Positions 45,518 to 54,868 of a stretch of DNA of 64,000 bases are shown here, piece after piece. Numbering within the stretch: position 1 is the stretch's first letter; each line of letters opens with the position of its first letter. Origin of the DNA: Actinomycetota bacterium (GTDB lineage: Bacteria > Actinomycetota > Acidimicrobiia > Acidimicrobiales > Ilumatobacteraceae); contig VGAK01000002.1 of assembly GCA_016870775.1 (NCBI GenBank), forward strand, positions 62,001 to 126,000, read 5' to 3'. Made by a program: the position numbers and the translations under genes. Under the pieces are notes generated by a model. The model made no database searches and was not told the DNA's origin. It saw only the letters and a list, made by a program, of their open reading frames with translations.

Positions 45518-47227
45518 ATGTCCCGCAAAGACGGCACCCCCATCGACATCAAGCCCCGCAGCCGCGACGTCACCGACGGCATCCAGAAGGCCGCGGCGCG
45601 CGCCATGCTCCGCGCGGTCGGATTGGGTGACGACGACTGGGTGAAGCCCCAGATCGGCATCGCCTCGGCGTGGAACGAGGTCACGCCGTGCAACATGTCG
45701 TTGCGCCGGCTCGCCAACTCGGCCAAGCAGGGTGTTCGCTCGTCGGGCGGGGTTGCACTCGAGTTCGGCACGATCACCGTCTCCGACGGGATCTCCATGG
45801 GTCACGAGGGCATGCGGGCGAGTCTCGTGTCGCGCGAGGTGATCTGCGACTCGGTGGAGACGGTGGTGCACGGGGAGCGGTTCGACGGCTTCGTCGGCTT
45901 GGCCGGATGCGACAAGTCGATCCCCGCGATGCTGATGGCGGCCGCGCGCCTGAATCTGGCGAGCGTGTTCATCTACAACGGCTCCACACTCCCCGGTGTC
46001 CACAAGGGCGACAACATCGACATCACCACCGTGTTCGAGGCGGTCGGAGCCTGCGCTGCGGGCACCATGACCGAGGACGAACTGGGTGAGATCGAGCGCG
46101 CGGCATGTCCCGGCGAGGGCGCGTGTGGCGGCATGTTCACCGCGAACACCATGTCGTCGATCGCCGAGGCACTCGGCATGAGCCTCCCGGGGTCGGCGTC
46201 CGCGCCCGCCGTGGATCCCAGCCGCGAGGACGACGCCCGACGGGCGGGAGAAGCGATCATGAACATGGTGCGGAACGGGATCACCGCACGCGACATCATG
46301 ACCAAGAAGGCGTTCGAGAATGCGATCGCCGTGGTGAACGCTCTCGGGGGCAGCACGAACGCTGTGCTCCATCTCCTCGCGATCGCGGCCGAGGCCGGGG
46401 TCGAGCTCTCGCTCGATGACTTCAACCGGATCGCCGGGAAGGTCCCCCACATCGCCGACACCAAGCCCGGTGGCAAGTACCACATGACCGACATCCACCG
46501 CATCGGCGGTGTGCCGGTGGTGCTGAAGCATCTCCTCGATGCAGGCCTGTTGCACGGAGACGTGCTCACGTGCACGGGGCGCACGATGGCGGAGAACCTC
46601 GCCGAGATCGCACCACCGGCTCCCGACGGCGACGTCGTGCACCCGCTGTCCGATCCGATCCACGCAGACGGTGGCATCAACATCCTCACCGGCTCGCTCG
46701 CACCGAGGGGCGCCGTTGTGAAGGTCGCGGGCCTCACCAAGGACCAGATGCAGTTCGAGGGTCCCGCCCGCGTATTCGACGGCGAGGACGGTGCGATGGA
46801 TGCGATCATGACGGGTCGCATCAACCACGGCGACGTGATCGTGATCCGCTACGAGGGCCCGAAGGGTGGACCCGGGATGCGCGAGATGCTCGCGATCACC
46901 GGCGCGCTCAAGGGTGCGGGATTCGGCAGCACCGTGGCGCTGATCACCGACGGCCGCTTCTCCGGCGGCACCTGGGGGTTCTGCATCGGTCACGTGGCAC
47001 CCGAGGCCGTCGATGGCGGTCCCATCGCGTTCCTGCGCGAGGGGGATCGGATCCGCATCGATGTACCGACCAAGTCGCTCGATGTGCTCGTCGACCCGGC
47101 CGAGTTGGAGTCGCGCAAGAAGGGGTGGCAACCGAACCCGCCGCGCTACACGAGCGGCGTGCTGGCCAAGTTCGCGCGCCTCGTGCAGGGTGCAGAGCGC
47201 GGTGCAGTCACCAACGTGAACGTCTGA
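45518..47227 (+). CDS. ilvD: Dihydroxy-acid dehydratase
   Basis: It dehydrates dihydroxyisovalerate and dihydroxymethylvalerate in valine, leucine and isoleucine synthesis. The 569-residue product has the cluster-binding Cys in [16 protein letters not shown] and [16 protein letters not shown], and the C-terminal [21 protein letters not shown]. These residues fit the [2Fe-2S] DHAD class. It lies about 7.4 kb from ilvBNC and has its own promoter, so it may escape the ilvB attenuator. Confidence 0.96.
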   Translation: MSRKDGTPIDIKPRSRDVTDGIQKAAARAMLRAVGLGDDDWVKPQIGIASAWNEVTPCNMSLRRLANSAKQGVRSSGGVALEFGTITVSDGISMGHEGMRASLVSREVICDSVETVVHGERFDGFVGLAGCDKSIPAMLMAAARLNLASVFIYNGSTLPGVHKGDNIDITTVFEAVGACAAGTMTEDELGEIERAACPGEGACGGMFTANTMSSIAEALGMSLPGSASAPAVDPSREDDARRAGEAIMNMVRNGITARDIMTKKAFENAIAVVNALGGSTNAVLHLLAIAAEAGVELSLDDFNRIAGKVPHIADTKPGGKYHMTDIHRIGGVPVVLKHLLDAGLLHGDVLTCTGRTMAENLAEIAPPAPDGDVVHPLSDPIHADGGINILTGSLAPRGAVVKVAGLTKDQMQFEGPARVFDGEDGAMDAIMTGRINHGDVIVIRYEGPKGGPGMREMLAITGALKGAGFGSTVALITDGRFSGGTWGFCIGHVAPEAVDGGPIAFLREGDRIRIDVPTKSLDVLVDPAELESRKKGWQPNPPRYTSGVLAKFARLVQGAERGAVTNVNV

Positions 47228-47282
47228 GGCGCGCGACGGACCGAATGGGCACCTCCGCACCCCGCACTCACCGGAGCGGGCG

Positions 47283-48518
47283 ATGGTGAACGAGTCGGGT
47301 TTGCGTCGCGATGTGCGGGCACTCGTCGCGCGGTCCTGGGACCCGAACCTGTCGCTGCGCGAATGGCGCACCATCCTCGTCGACTCGGGCTGGGCGGTGC
47401 CATCGTGGCCCGAGCGATGGCATGGTCGGGGATTGCCCGCGTGGGCCGACGGGATCGTGCGCGACGAGTTGCGTGCGTGCGGCGCGGTGTGGAGCGTGCC
47501 ATCGGGGCTCGCCGGCCCGACGATCCTGGAGCAGGGACCCGACGATGTGCGGGAGCGATTCCTCCGGCCTCTCCTCACCGGCGAGGAGGTCTGGTGCCAG
47601 TTGTTCAGCGAGCCGTCGGCCGGCTCGGACCTCGCCGGGCTCACCTCGACTGCCATCCTCGACGGTGACGAGTGGGTGGTGAACGGCCAGAAGGTGTGGA
47701 ACACCAGCGCCCACCACGCCGACTTCGGCATGCTGCTGGCCCGCACCGACTGGGATGTCCCCAAGCACGAGGGGCTCACGTATTTCGCGCTCCCGATGCA
47801 CCAACCCGGTGTCGAGGTGCGGCCACTCCGGCAGATGAACTTCCATTCCTCGTTCAACGAGGTCTTCATGACCGATGCGCGCATCCCACGAGCCTGGGTG
47901 GTGGGGGCACCGAATCGCGGTTGGACCGCCGCCCTCGCCACTCTCGCCCACGAGCGCAGCTTCTCCATCCTCGGTCGCACCGACACGAGGGGAGTGACGG
48001 AGGGGAGAGCGCTCGCCGAACTGCGAGTGGAGGCCGCCGAATCGGCGAAGGTCTACTCCTGGTATCCCCAGCGCGCGGGCCGGGCAGATCTCGCGATCCC
48101 GCACGCCCACGAGGTGGGCAGGGGGGCAGATCCCGTGGTGCGACAGGAAATCGCCCGTCTGGTGTCGCTCCAGCGAATCGGCCAGTGGACAGCCGAGCGC
48201 GCCACGGCTGCGCGCCGCCTTGGACGTCCACCCGGGCCGGAGGGGTCGATCGGCAAGCTCGCCCTCAGCACTCTGGCCCGCCAGGCGCACCGGGTGCACA
48301 CGATGCTCGCGGGTGCCCACGGATTGCTCGCGGGGAACGACGATGGCGCCCCGTTCGGGGGGATCGTCGCCGAGATTCTCATCTCGACCCCAGCCCAATC
48401 CATCGCCGGTGGCACCGACGAGGTGCAGCGCAACATCCTCGGCGAGAAGGCGCTCGGTCTGCCGAAGGAACCGGACGCATTTCGTGGTGTCGCATACCGC
48501 GACGCACGCGCGCGATGA
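47283..48518 (+). CDS. Acyl-CoA dehydrogenase (FadE-like)
   Basis: The 411-residue FAD flavoprotein has an N-terminal helical domain, the FAD-binding motif QLFSEPSAGSDLAGL, VVNGQKVWNTSAHHAD, and a C-terminal IAGGTDEVQRNILGEKALGLPKEP. This matches actinobacterial FadE enzymes used in sterol or branched acyl-CoA metabolism. Substrate is unknown. A GGAG site precedes the ATG. It is 55 bp after ilvD and may be its operon mate. Confidence 0.9.
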   Translation: MVNESGLRRDVRALVARSWDPNLSLREWRTILVDSGWAVPSWPERWHGRGLPAWADGIVRDELRACGAVWSVPSGLAGPTILEQGPDDVRERFLRPLLTGEEVWCQLFSEPSAGSDLAGLTSTAILDGDEWVVNGQKVWNTSAHHADFGMLLARTDWDVPKHEGLTYFALPMHQPGVEVRPLRQMNFHSSFNEVFMTDARIPRAWVVGAPNRGWTAALATLAHERSFSILGRTDTRGVTEGRALAELRVEAAESAKVYSWYPQRAGRADLAIPHAHEVGRGADPVVRQEIARLVSLQRIGQWTAERATAARRLGRPPGPEGSIGKLALSTLARQAHRVHTMLAGAHGLLAGNDDGAPFGGIVAEILISTPAQSIAGGTDEVQRNILGEKALGLPKEPDAFRGVAYRDARAR

Positions 48519-48876
48519 CGCTGCGTCACAAACCTTGATACACCCCCCGGTGAAGATGATGTCCTCGTGCGGAGTGGCCACCTGTGCAGTCTGTGGATTT
48601 CAGGACGAAATGTCCCAGAATGTCGTTGCAAGTCGATCACCGATCTGCTTGACTACTCAATCCCGATGACTGCGACACATCGACCCCCCTCCCCACGCGA
48701 GAGCCGGCGGGCTATGGTTAGGACGTCGGAGAGATTGCTTGAAGGAGAGCACGTGCACCTTGCGATAGGTCAACGATTCAGATCCATCTGACCGTTACTG
48801 GCCCTTGAACTCGGCCGGCCAGTTGGACCCGGTTTGTATCGACAAATCACCTATCCACAACACCAAGGAGCACTGC
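48519..48876 (+). other. 358-base non-genic leader upstream of the unknown gene pair
   Basis: No large gene is here. It contains TTGACT (48649-48654), a TATGGT -10-like box (48713-48718), a short ORF with an excellent ribosome site (48753-48791), the palindrome GGCCGGCC (48813-48820), and CTATCCACA (48851-48859), a one-mismatch DnaA-box-like sequence. The last is single and is not evidence for an origin. The stretch is unusually long for this compact window and probably regulates the genes at 48877 and 49329. Confidence 0.5.
48753..48791 (+). CDS. Short ORF, possible leader peptide (12 aa)
   Basis: GTG 48753 lies 3 nt after AAGGAGAG (48742-48749) and encodes VHLAIGQRFRSI before a TGA. The same frame is open from ATG 48666, giving a 41-residue product. 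TATGGT at 48713-48718 could be its -10 box. The ribosome site is among the best in the window, but no Ile/Val/Leu-type or other amino-acid-rich run points to an attenuator. Translation is plausible and function unknown. Confidence 0.4.
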   Translation: MHLAIGQRFRSI

Positions 48877-49329
48877 ATGTCCTCGCACACGAGCGACCCC
48901 ATCGGCGACCCGTCGCCGGATCACCTTCACCCCGACCTGGTCGAACTCGGCCGTTCGCACGACTCGATCGCCGACGGCTACTTCCAGATCGACCCCGCGT
49001 TGCGCGACGCGAACCGTCACCTCCGCGATGTGTTCGGCCCGTGTGGCCACTCCGAGAGTGGCGACTGGGTCCACCTCGACGGCGGCGGCAACGTCGTCAT
49101 CCACGGCGGACTCGCGGGGCTCCGCCGTCTCGCCGAGCGTTGTCGCAGCGTGGCCGTCGACATCGAGGACGGCGAATGGGAGCGTCGTGACCCGAGCCCG
49201 CGCGCCGACACCGTCTGGGTGAGCGGCCAGTACGGATCGACCACGGTCGATCCCGTGTCGCCGCACCTGCCCACCGGGGCGAAGCTCCGCGACAAGGACA
49301 ACCGCAATCACGGCAACTGGGAGGCCTGA
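48877..49329 (+). CDS. Unknown 150-residue protein, first of a coupled pair
   Basis: I do not recognise this soluble, acidic, His/Asp-rich protein. It begins with a Ser/Pro/His-rich stretch. The central part (GDWVHLDGGGNVVIHGGLAGLRRLAERC) looks like a small alpha/beta fold. The C-terminus, VWVSGQYGSTTVDPVSPHL, is followed by a polar tail. There is no signal peptide or membrane helix. ATG 48877 has AAGGAG (48865-48870) upstream. Its stop overlaps the next ATG (TGATG), so both products are probably made together. Confidence 0.62.
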   Translation: MSSHTSDPIGDPSPDHLHPDLVELGRSHDSIADGYFQIDPALRDANRHLRDVFGPCGHSESGDWVHLDGGGNVVIHGGLAGLRRLAERCRSVAVDIEDGEWERRDPSPRADTVWVSGQYGSTTVDPVSPHLPTGAKLRDKDNRNHGNWEA

Positions 49330-50540
49330 TGGACGAGATCACCGAACCGCACCCGTTGTCGGAGGGGTGGACCATCGATGTCACGCATCTGGAGTTGATG
49401 CGCGTGCTCACCTTCGCCCGTTCCCGCGTCCAGATCCATGACGACAGTGTCGTGTGGGTGAGGCAGAACGGGATCGCATCGCGCCGCTGGCTCGTGGGGG
49501 GTGAGCGTTTCTGGATGTGGGTCGACACGACCGGCGGCACCGCCGATCCGGCGGTCCCCGTGGCGATCCCGGTGCCCTTCCTCGACGAAGTGAGCGAGAT
49601 CGCCGAGGAGTTCGGCAAGGCCACCATCTTCCGCAACGCCGACGACGGTCGCTTCACGGCCTACTTCGCCGACGAGCACCTCTGGTGGGACTCGATCGAG
49701 GACCATCCGACGGAATGGATGCACGAGGACGAGGTCTGCTTCGACCAGCCCGTCACGGCTGCGGTCGACTTCGCCGCGGTCGAGCGCATCGTCTCTGCCT
49801 ACAACACGAATCTGGGTGGGATGAGCCACGGGGGTCCCGGGCAGTTGCCCCCCTTCATCACCATGCGCATCGGTGACGGTCGCCTGCACTGGACGACCTC
49901 GTGGGCCCGCTTCGGTCTCCCCGATGTCTCCGGGGCGACCTCGGCCGAGACGACGGGGGAGGGCATGGTCGCCTTCTTCCCGGGCGACATGTTCCGCGCG
50001 GTCCGTGCATTGCCCACCGTGGGGGAGGTGCGCCTGAAGTGGGAGTCCTCCAGCGCGGCGGAGGTGTGCCTCTGCGACGAGGACTGGGGCATCGTGTGCG
50101 ACATCACCGACGAGCTGATCCATCGCGTCCATCGCGACCTGGTGACCGCTTTCGCCCTGCGCGAGTGGGAGCCGTCCTTTGACGACGGACTGCGCCTCGG
50201 TCGTCTCGAGTTCCGTGACTCCAACGATCGGATCGCGCTTGCCACCGTCGTCGAGGGCGCCGAGGGTCGACCCGACTGGATCCGGTTGTCCATGCGGGTG
50301 GCCACCGTCGAGGGCGATCCCGGCGCGGCCCGCGAGCACGTCAACGCCCTGAACGGCAAGTTGGCGGGTGCCAAGGTGATCCAGGACGGCACCGGCGTGT
50401 TCGTCTGTGTCGAGTTCGCGGCGCCGGCCGAATTCACCCAGATCGAGTCGCAGATCGACGAACTGTGTCGCAACGCCGCCGAGTGCGACGGGCTGGATCA
50501 GTTCCTGCCGCTGTTCTCGCTCCCCACGACCGACGGCTGA
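49329..50540 (+). CDS. Unknown 403-residue protein, possibly sliding-clamp-like
   Basis: No family is recognised with confidence. The first roughly 260 residues appear as two or more repeats of a helix plus beta-strand pattern (VPFLDEVSEIAEEFG-KATIF; FAAVERIVSAYNTNL; FPGDMFRAVRALPTVGEVRLKWE) reminiscent of DNA-clamp or PCNA-like domains. The last roughly 130 residues (LGRLEFRDSN, IRLSMRVATVEGD, NALNGKLAGAKVIQDGTGVFVCVEF) resemble a YbjN or secretion-chaperone-like alpha/beta domain. Both comparisons are by eye. It is coupled to the 150-residue gene and overlaps the convergent DUF3054 gene by 43 bp. Confidence 0.58.
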   Translation: MDEITEPHPLSEGWTIDVTHLELMRVLTFARSRVQIHDDSVVWVRQNGIASRRWLVGGERFWMWVDTTGGTADPAVPVAIPVPFLDEVSEIAEEFGKATIFRNADDGRFTAYFADEHLWWDSIEDHPTEWMHEDEVCFDQPVTAAVDFAAVERIVSAYNTNLGGMSHGGPGQLPPFITMRIGDGRLHWTTSWARFGLPDVSGATSAETTGEGMVAFFPGDMFRAVRALPTVGEVRLKWESSSAAEVCLCDEDWGIVCDITDELIHRVHRDLVTAFALREWEPSFDDGLRLGRLEFRDSNDRIALATVVEGAEGRPDWIRLSMRVATVEGDPGAAREHVNALNGKLAGAKVIQDGTGVFVCVEFAAPAEFTQIESQIDELCRNAAECDGLDQFLPLFSLPTTDG

Positions 50541-50884
50541 TCGGTGCGCCGGCGCGCGAGCGCCCGCCATCCGAACATCGTCGCGAACAGGAACAACGCG
50601 GCCACGATCACGAACGGGAGCGCCGTGCCGCGTCCGAAGGCGAGGTTGCGCAGCGCCATCCCGGCCGCCACGGTGGTGAGCCACACCGATGCGGCCGCGG
50701 TGGTCGAGAGCGGGTGGCGTCTCGGCCCGGGCAGAACCCACCCGAGACCGAGTGCGATCCAGAACGGGGCACCGACTGCGAGCACGTCGATGACGGAATT
50801 TGCCGACTCGTGGTTGCGCGTGCCGATCACGACGAGCACGAGGACGCACACCGTGTCGAGGAGCGGCGCGAGCCTGCGATCCAC
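50498..50884 (-). CDS. DUF3054 membrane protein
   Basis: This 128-residue protein has four hydrophobic helices. The motifs VLVLVVIGTRNHE in helix 1, GAPFWIALGLGWVL, TVAAGMALRNLAFGRGTALPFVIVA and FGWRAL match the actinobacterial DUF3054 family, of unknown function. GTG 50884 lies 7 bp after the ino1 stop, so it is likely cotranscribed with ino1. Its 3' end overlaps the convergent 403-residue gene. Confidence 0.8.
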   Translation of the reverse strand: MDRRLAPLLDTVCVLVLVVIGTRNHESANSVIDVLAVGAPFWIALGLGWVLPGPRRHPLSTTAAASVWLTTVAAGMALRNLAFGRGTALPFVIVAALFLFATMFGWRALARRRTDQPSVVGSENSGRN

Positions 50885-50891
50885 GACGGGA

Positions 50892-52214
<1,323 letters not shown>

Positions 52215-52221
52215 GGATCAC

Positions 52222-52227
52222 ACGCTA
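52222..52227 (-). promoter_or_regulatory. -10 element (TAGCGT) of ino1
   Basis: On the minus strand TAGCGT ends 7 nt before the ino1 ATG, with no ribosome site between. Confidence 0.5.
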
Positions 52228-52257
52228 GGGCACCACGGGCTCCGTGCCCCATTTCCC

Positions 52258-52416
52258 TCAACTGCGCAACGGGTTGCGGGCGGGGAGGCCACAGTCGGCG
52301 ATCCCATCGGAGCGGTACCCCGACAACACGGTGCGCTCGGACTCGGAGATCATCTCGATGAAGGTGGCACCAATCGGGCGACTCTTCATCTCGCCAGTGG
52401 ACGGGCCGTCGTCCAT
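52258..52416 (-). CDS. Small 52-residue protein upstream of ino1
   Basis: ATG 52416 is preceded by GGAGAGAGG on the minus strand and encodes a 52-residue hydrophilic protein (start MDDGPSTGEMKSRPIGATF, end LPARNPLRS) with one Cys. It has no membrane segment and I recognise no family. It lies in the gap between haloalkane dehalogenase and ino1 on the same strand, ending 43 bp before the ino1 start. The clear ribosome site and non-random reading frame support translation; function unknown. Confidence 0.55.
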   Translation of the reverse strand: MDDGPSTGEMKSRPIGATFIEMISESERTVLSGYRSDGIADCGLPARNPLRS

Positions 52417-52534
52417 GTGCCCTCTCTCCAGCCGAGTCGTTGTCGGCATCGTTGTTGGTCGGGGTGCTCTCACTGCGGATCGGTGCAAGCCTCGAGGATC
52501 CGGCACGTGCACCGGCCCGTCCATCGGGGCACTC

Positions 52535-53455
52535 TCACTTCGTGTCTGTGATGAAGTCGCAGACGACGCGGGCAAATTCTGGCCCCTTGTCCTCCTGCAG
52601 GAAGTGGCCGCCTCCCACGATGGTGGTGTGCGCTTGACCGGCGGCGCCGGGAACCTCGCGCTGGAAGACTGGTCCACCTCCCGCGGTGACCGGGTCGAGA
52701 TCCGAGAACGCCGTGAGGAACGGTCGCGTGAAGGTGCGCAGCACCTCCCACGCCGCACGGTTCGCGATTCCCGAGGGATCGTCGGGCGTCGTCGGCGCGA
52801 GCGCGGGGAAGATGCGCGCGCCCGCCTTGTACGACTCATCGGGGAACGGCGCGTCGTACGCGGCGATGATGTCGGGCGGGAGCGGCTTGGTCGCACAGCC
52901 GCTGCTCACCAACTTGCCGACATCGAAGACGGGCACGGTCTGGGAGAACTTCTGCCATGCCATGAAGGCCTCCGACAGTGGATGATCACCGCGGGGCAGG
53001 CCGGTGTTGGCGATGACCACGCGCGCGAACCGCCCGGGGTGGGCGGCGACGAGGCGCAGGCCGATCAACCCGCCCCAGTCCTGGCACACGAGTGTGAGTC
53101 CGCCCAGATCATTCGCGACGAGCCACTCGCTCATCCACGCCACATGTCGTTCGTAGGTGTAGTCGGAGGTGGCGGCGGGCTTGTCACTCCGGCCGAATCC
53201 GATCAGGTCGGGGAGCACCACTCGGTGGCCCTTGGCGACGAAGATCGGGATCATCTTGCGATACAGGTAGCTCCAGCTCGGCTCGCCGTGCATGCACAGG
53301 ATCGTCTCGGCCGCGCCGGGTGCGCCGATGTCATAGTGGGCGATCCTCAGGCGGTCACCGGTTCCATCTGCCGAATCGATCTCGGTGTAGGTGGGAGCGT
53401 GGGCCCATCCGTCGAGGTGTGCGAATCGTTCCTCGGGTGTGCGCAGCGCGTCCAT
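52535..53455 (-). CDS. Haloalkane dehalogenase (DhlA/HLD-I type)
   Basis: This alpha/beta hydrolase of 306 residues removes halide from haloalkanes. The nucleophile Asp126 and halide-binding Trp127 lie in [10 protein letters not shown]. An oxyanion loop [16 protein letters not shown], second Trp167 in FMAWQKF, acid Asp in FSDLDPVT and His in GGGHFLQED match DhlA-type enzymes. Many genomic members have unknown natural substrates, so activity on haloalkanes is inferred. ATG 53455 has TAGATT 7 nt upstream, divergent from the RDD genes. Confidence 0.87.
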   Translation of the reverse strand: MDALRTPEERFAHLDGWAHAPTYTEIDSADGTGDRLRIAHYDIGAPGAAETILCMHGEPSWSYLYRKMIPIFVAKGHRVVLPDLIGFGRSDKPAATSDYTYERHVAWMSEWLVANDLGGLTLVCQDWGGLIGLRLVAAHPGRFARVVIANTGLPRGDHPLSEAFMAWQKFSQTVPVFDVGKLVSSGCATKPLPPDIIAAYDAPFPDESYKAGARIFPALAPTTPDDPSGIANRAAWEVLRTFTRPFLTAFSDLDPVTAGGGPVFQREVPGAAGQAHTTIVGGGHFLQEDKGPEFARVVCDFITDTK

Positions 53456-53462
53456 CGCCGAG

Positions 53463-53468
53463 AATCTA
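53463..53468 (-). promoter_or_regulatory. -10 element (TAGATT) of haloalkane dehalogenase gene
   Basis: On the minus strand TAGATT ends 7 nt before the ATG at 53455, in a 54-bp gap that also holds the divergent RDD promoter. Confidence 0.5.
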
Positions 53469-53495
53469 GGTCACGGACCGCGTGATCTTCTCTAG

Positions 53496-53501
53496 TACGG
53501 T
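53496..53501 (+). promoter_or_regulatory. -10 element (TACGGT) of RDD gene pair
   Basis: TACGGT ends 8 nt before the GTG at 53510. This is leaderless geometry. Confidence 0.45.
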
Positions 53502-53509
53502 GCGTACGC

Positions 53510-53926
53510 GTGAGCGAACCCTTCGGAACCGATCCCTTCGCGTCATCCCCGGCTGGGTTCCCACCACCCGGGCGACCCTCCACCGTGGCCCCGTGCGGAA
53601 ACGGGGTCCGCCTCGGCGCATCCCTGCTCGATCTGCTCCTGTTCATCGTGACCTGTGGCATCGGGTGGCTGGTGTGGTGGGTCGTTCTGTGGCAGCAGTC
53701 GACCACCCCGGGCAAGAAGATGCTCGGCCTGCGGATCGTCGACGTCAACTCCGGCGCACCCGCCACGATGCAACAGATGCTCCTGCGTGAGTTGGTCGGA
53801 TTGATCCTCGACATCGTCACCAGCGGACTCGTGACGGTTGTCAGCGCCGTTCTCATCCTCGTGACTCCGACCCGCCAAGGTGTCTGGGACTACCTCGCAC
53901 GCACGACCGTGGTGAAGGAGTCCTGA
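53510..53926 (+). CDS. RDD-family membrane protein (first of tandem pair)
   Basis: The 138-residue product has a Pro-rich N-terminus and RDD-type features: an N-terminal GVRLGASLLDLLLFIVTCGIGW helix (the family Arg-Asp-Asp site is degenerate, here R..A..LD), WQQSTTPGKKMLGLRIVD, and a C-terminal LVTPTRQGVWDYLARTTVV motif. RDD proteins are integral membrane proteins of unclear role. It is a tandem paralogue of the next gene. Confidence 0.82.
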   Translation: MSEPFGTDPFASSPAGFPPPGRPSTVAPCGNGVRLGASLLDLLLFIVTCGIGWLVWWVVLWQQSTTPGKKMLGLRIVDVNSGAPATMQQMLLRELVGLILDIVTSGLVTVVSAVLILVTPTRQGVWDYLARTTVVKES

Positions 53927-53927
53927 G

Positions 53928-54353
53928 GTGGAATCATTCCCACCCCCGTCGATGCCCGTCACGCCCGTACCCGTCGGCAACGGTCGTCGGTTCGGTGCCT
54001 TCGTCCTGGAGGGTGTGCTCACCATCGTCACCTGTGGCATCGGATGGTTGATCTGGGCGATCGTGTTGTGGCAGCAGTCGACCACCCCCGCCAAGAAGTT
54101 GCTCGGCATGAGGATCCTGGACGCCAAGACCGGCGCACCCGCGACCATGAGCCAGATGGTGAGACGAGAGTTGCTCGTCAAACTGTTGCTGATCGTTGCA
54201 CTGAATTACGCGGGCACCCTCGTCGGCATCGACTTCAGCCTCGGACTCGGCAACCTCGTGACGCTCGCGAGCGCGATCATGGTGCTCACGTCGACCTCGC
54301 GCCAGGCGCTCTGGGACCTCGCGGCGGGCACCGTGGTGGTCGATGCGCGCTGA
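53928..54353 (+). CDS. RDD-family membrane protein (second of tandem pair)
   Basis: The 141-residue paralogue of the preceding gene shares IVTCGIGWL, VLWQQSTTP.KK.LG.RI, GAPATM.QM..REL and the terminal ..LWD.A..TVVV segments. The pair arose by tandem duplication. Short GTG start 1 bp after the previous stop. The 3' end overlaps the DUF2752 start by 11 bp. Function unknown; probably expressed together with its copy. Confidence 0.82.
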   Translation: MESFPPPSMPVTPVPVGNGRRFGAFVLEGVLTIVTCGIGWLIWAIVLWQQSTTPAKKLLGMRILDAKTGAPATMSQMVRRELLVKLLLIVALNYAGTLVGIDFSLGLGNLVTLASAIMVLTSTSRQALWDLAAGTVVVDAR

Positions 54354-54663
54354 CCGCACGTTCGCAGCTGCGCTCGCGGCGGCCCTGGCGAGCCCCGTCA
54401 CCTCGAGGCTGGCCGACCACCTCGCCACCCAGCCCTCGTTGTGCCCCGTGCTGGCGGTGACGGGTCTTCCCTGCCCGAGTTGCGGGGGAACCCGAGCGGT
54501 CCTGCACCTGGCGGCCGGTGATGTCGGGGCCGCGGTGGCCTCCAACCCCGGGGTCACGCTCCTGGCCCTCGTCGTGGGGGCCCTGATCGCAGCCGGGATC
54601 CTGCCCTGGCGCGAGATTTTGGGGGTTGCCAAGCCACCGGACCCAATGGCACACTTTCCTTGA
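54343..54663 (+). CDS. DUF2752 membrane protein
   Basis: This 106-residue protein with about two membrane helices has the DUF2752 signature [29 protein letters not shown]. The CPxCGGTR motif may bind metal, but the role is unknown. It is last of the RDD-RDD-DUF2752 unit. The stop codon overlaps the start of the ilv leader peptide (TGATG), and the ilv promoter appears to lie inside its 3' end. Confidence 0.82.
   Translation: MRADRTFAAALAAALASPVTSRLADHLATQPSLCPVLAVTGLPCPSCGGTRAVLHLAAGDVGAAVASNPGVTLLALVVGALIAAGILPWREILGVAKPPDPMAHFP
54626..54655 (+). promoter_or_regulatory. Candidate ilvBNC promoter
   Basis: TTGCCA (54626-54631) is separated by 18 nt from CACACT (54650-54655), which ends 7 nt before the ATG of the leader peptide. 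The -10 is weak, but the spacing matches the other leaderless promoters of this window. Confidence 0.4.
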
Positions 54664-54710
54664 TGACAACGGAGACCCCCACCAGCATCGTTCTCGTAGT
54701 ACTCGCGTAG
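54663..54710 (+). CDS. ilvL: ilv leader peptide (15 aa)
   Basis: ATG 54663 encodes [15 protein letters not shown] then TAG. The run I-V-L-V-V-L matches exactly the three amino acids made by ilvBNC, as in classical ilv leader peptides. It lies 158 bp before ilvB. A stem at 54711-54735 and an intrinsic terminator at 54740-54770 follow. Ribosome stalling at this run when branched-chain amino acids are scarce would favour read-through. A leader of this kind controls ilvBNC in Corynebacterium. Confidence 0.82.
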   Translation: MTTETPTSIVLVVLA

Positions 54711-54770
54711 GCGCGACGGCCCGGACCGTCTGCGCCCCTGACCACCCGCACCGGGTGGTCTTTTCATTTT
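54711..54770 (+). terminator. ilv attenuator (pause hairpin and terminator)
   Basis: The first stem pairs GCGCGACGG (54711-54719) with CCGTC-t-GCGC (54726-54735). The second is a perfect 8-bp stem GACCACCC / GGGTGGTC (54740-54747, 54753-54760), followed by TTTTCATTTT. The CCCGG at 54720-54724 can also pair with CCGGG at 54751-54755, which would break the terminator, giving a plausible antiterminator. Confidence 0.75.
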
Positions 54771-54868
54771 CCGCCGCGGTCCGGCCGAGACGCCGATATC
54801 CACAGACCAGAATCCCCACAGACCCGCCGCACACGACGCGACACAGAAGCAATCAAGAGGAGACGACC

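Noticed and set aside
44111-47986. A 1291-codon open frame on the minus strand across an acyl-CoA dehydrogenase and ilvD, and many similar long antisense frames
   Set aside because: High-GC codon bias leaves the antisense frame of real genes free of stops. The predicted peptide is Arg/His/Leu-rich with no domain and overlaps two well-supported genes.
48851-48859. DnaA box / replication origin
   Set aside because: Only one nonamer with one mismatch is present, with no dnaA, dnaN or gyr genes nearby and no A+T-rich stretch.
54664-54868. T-box riboswitch for ilvBNC
   Set aside because: No T-box sequence or specifier loop was seen. The I/V/L-rich ORF and nearby terminator explain the region as a leader-peptide attenuator.
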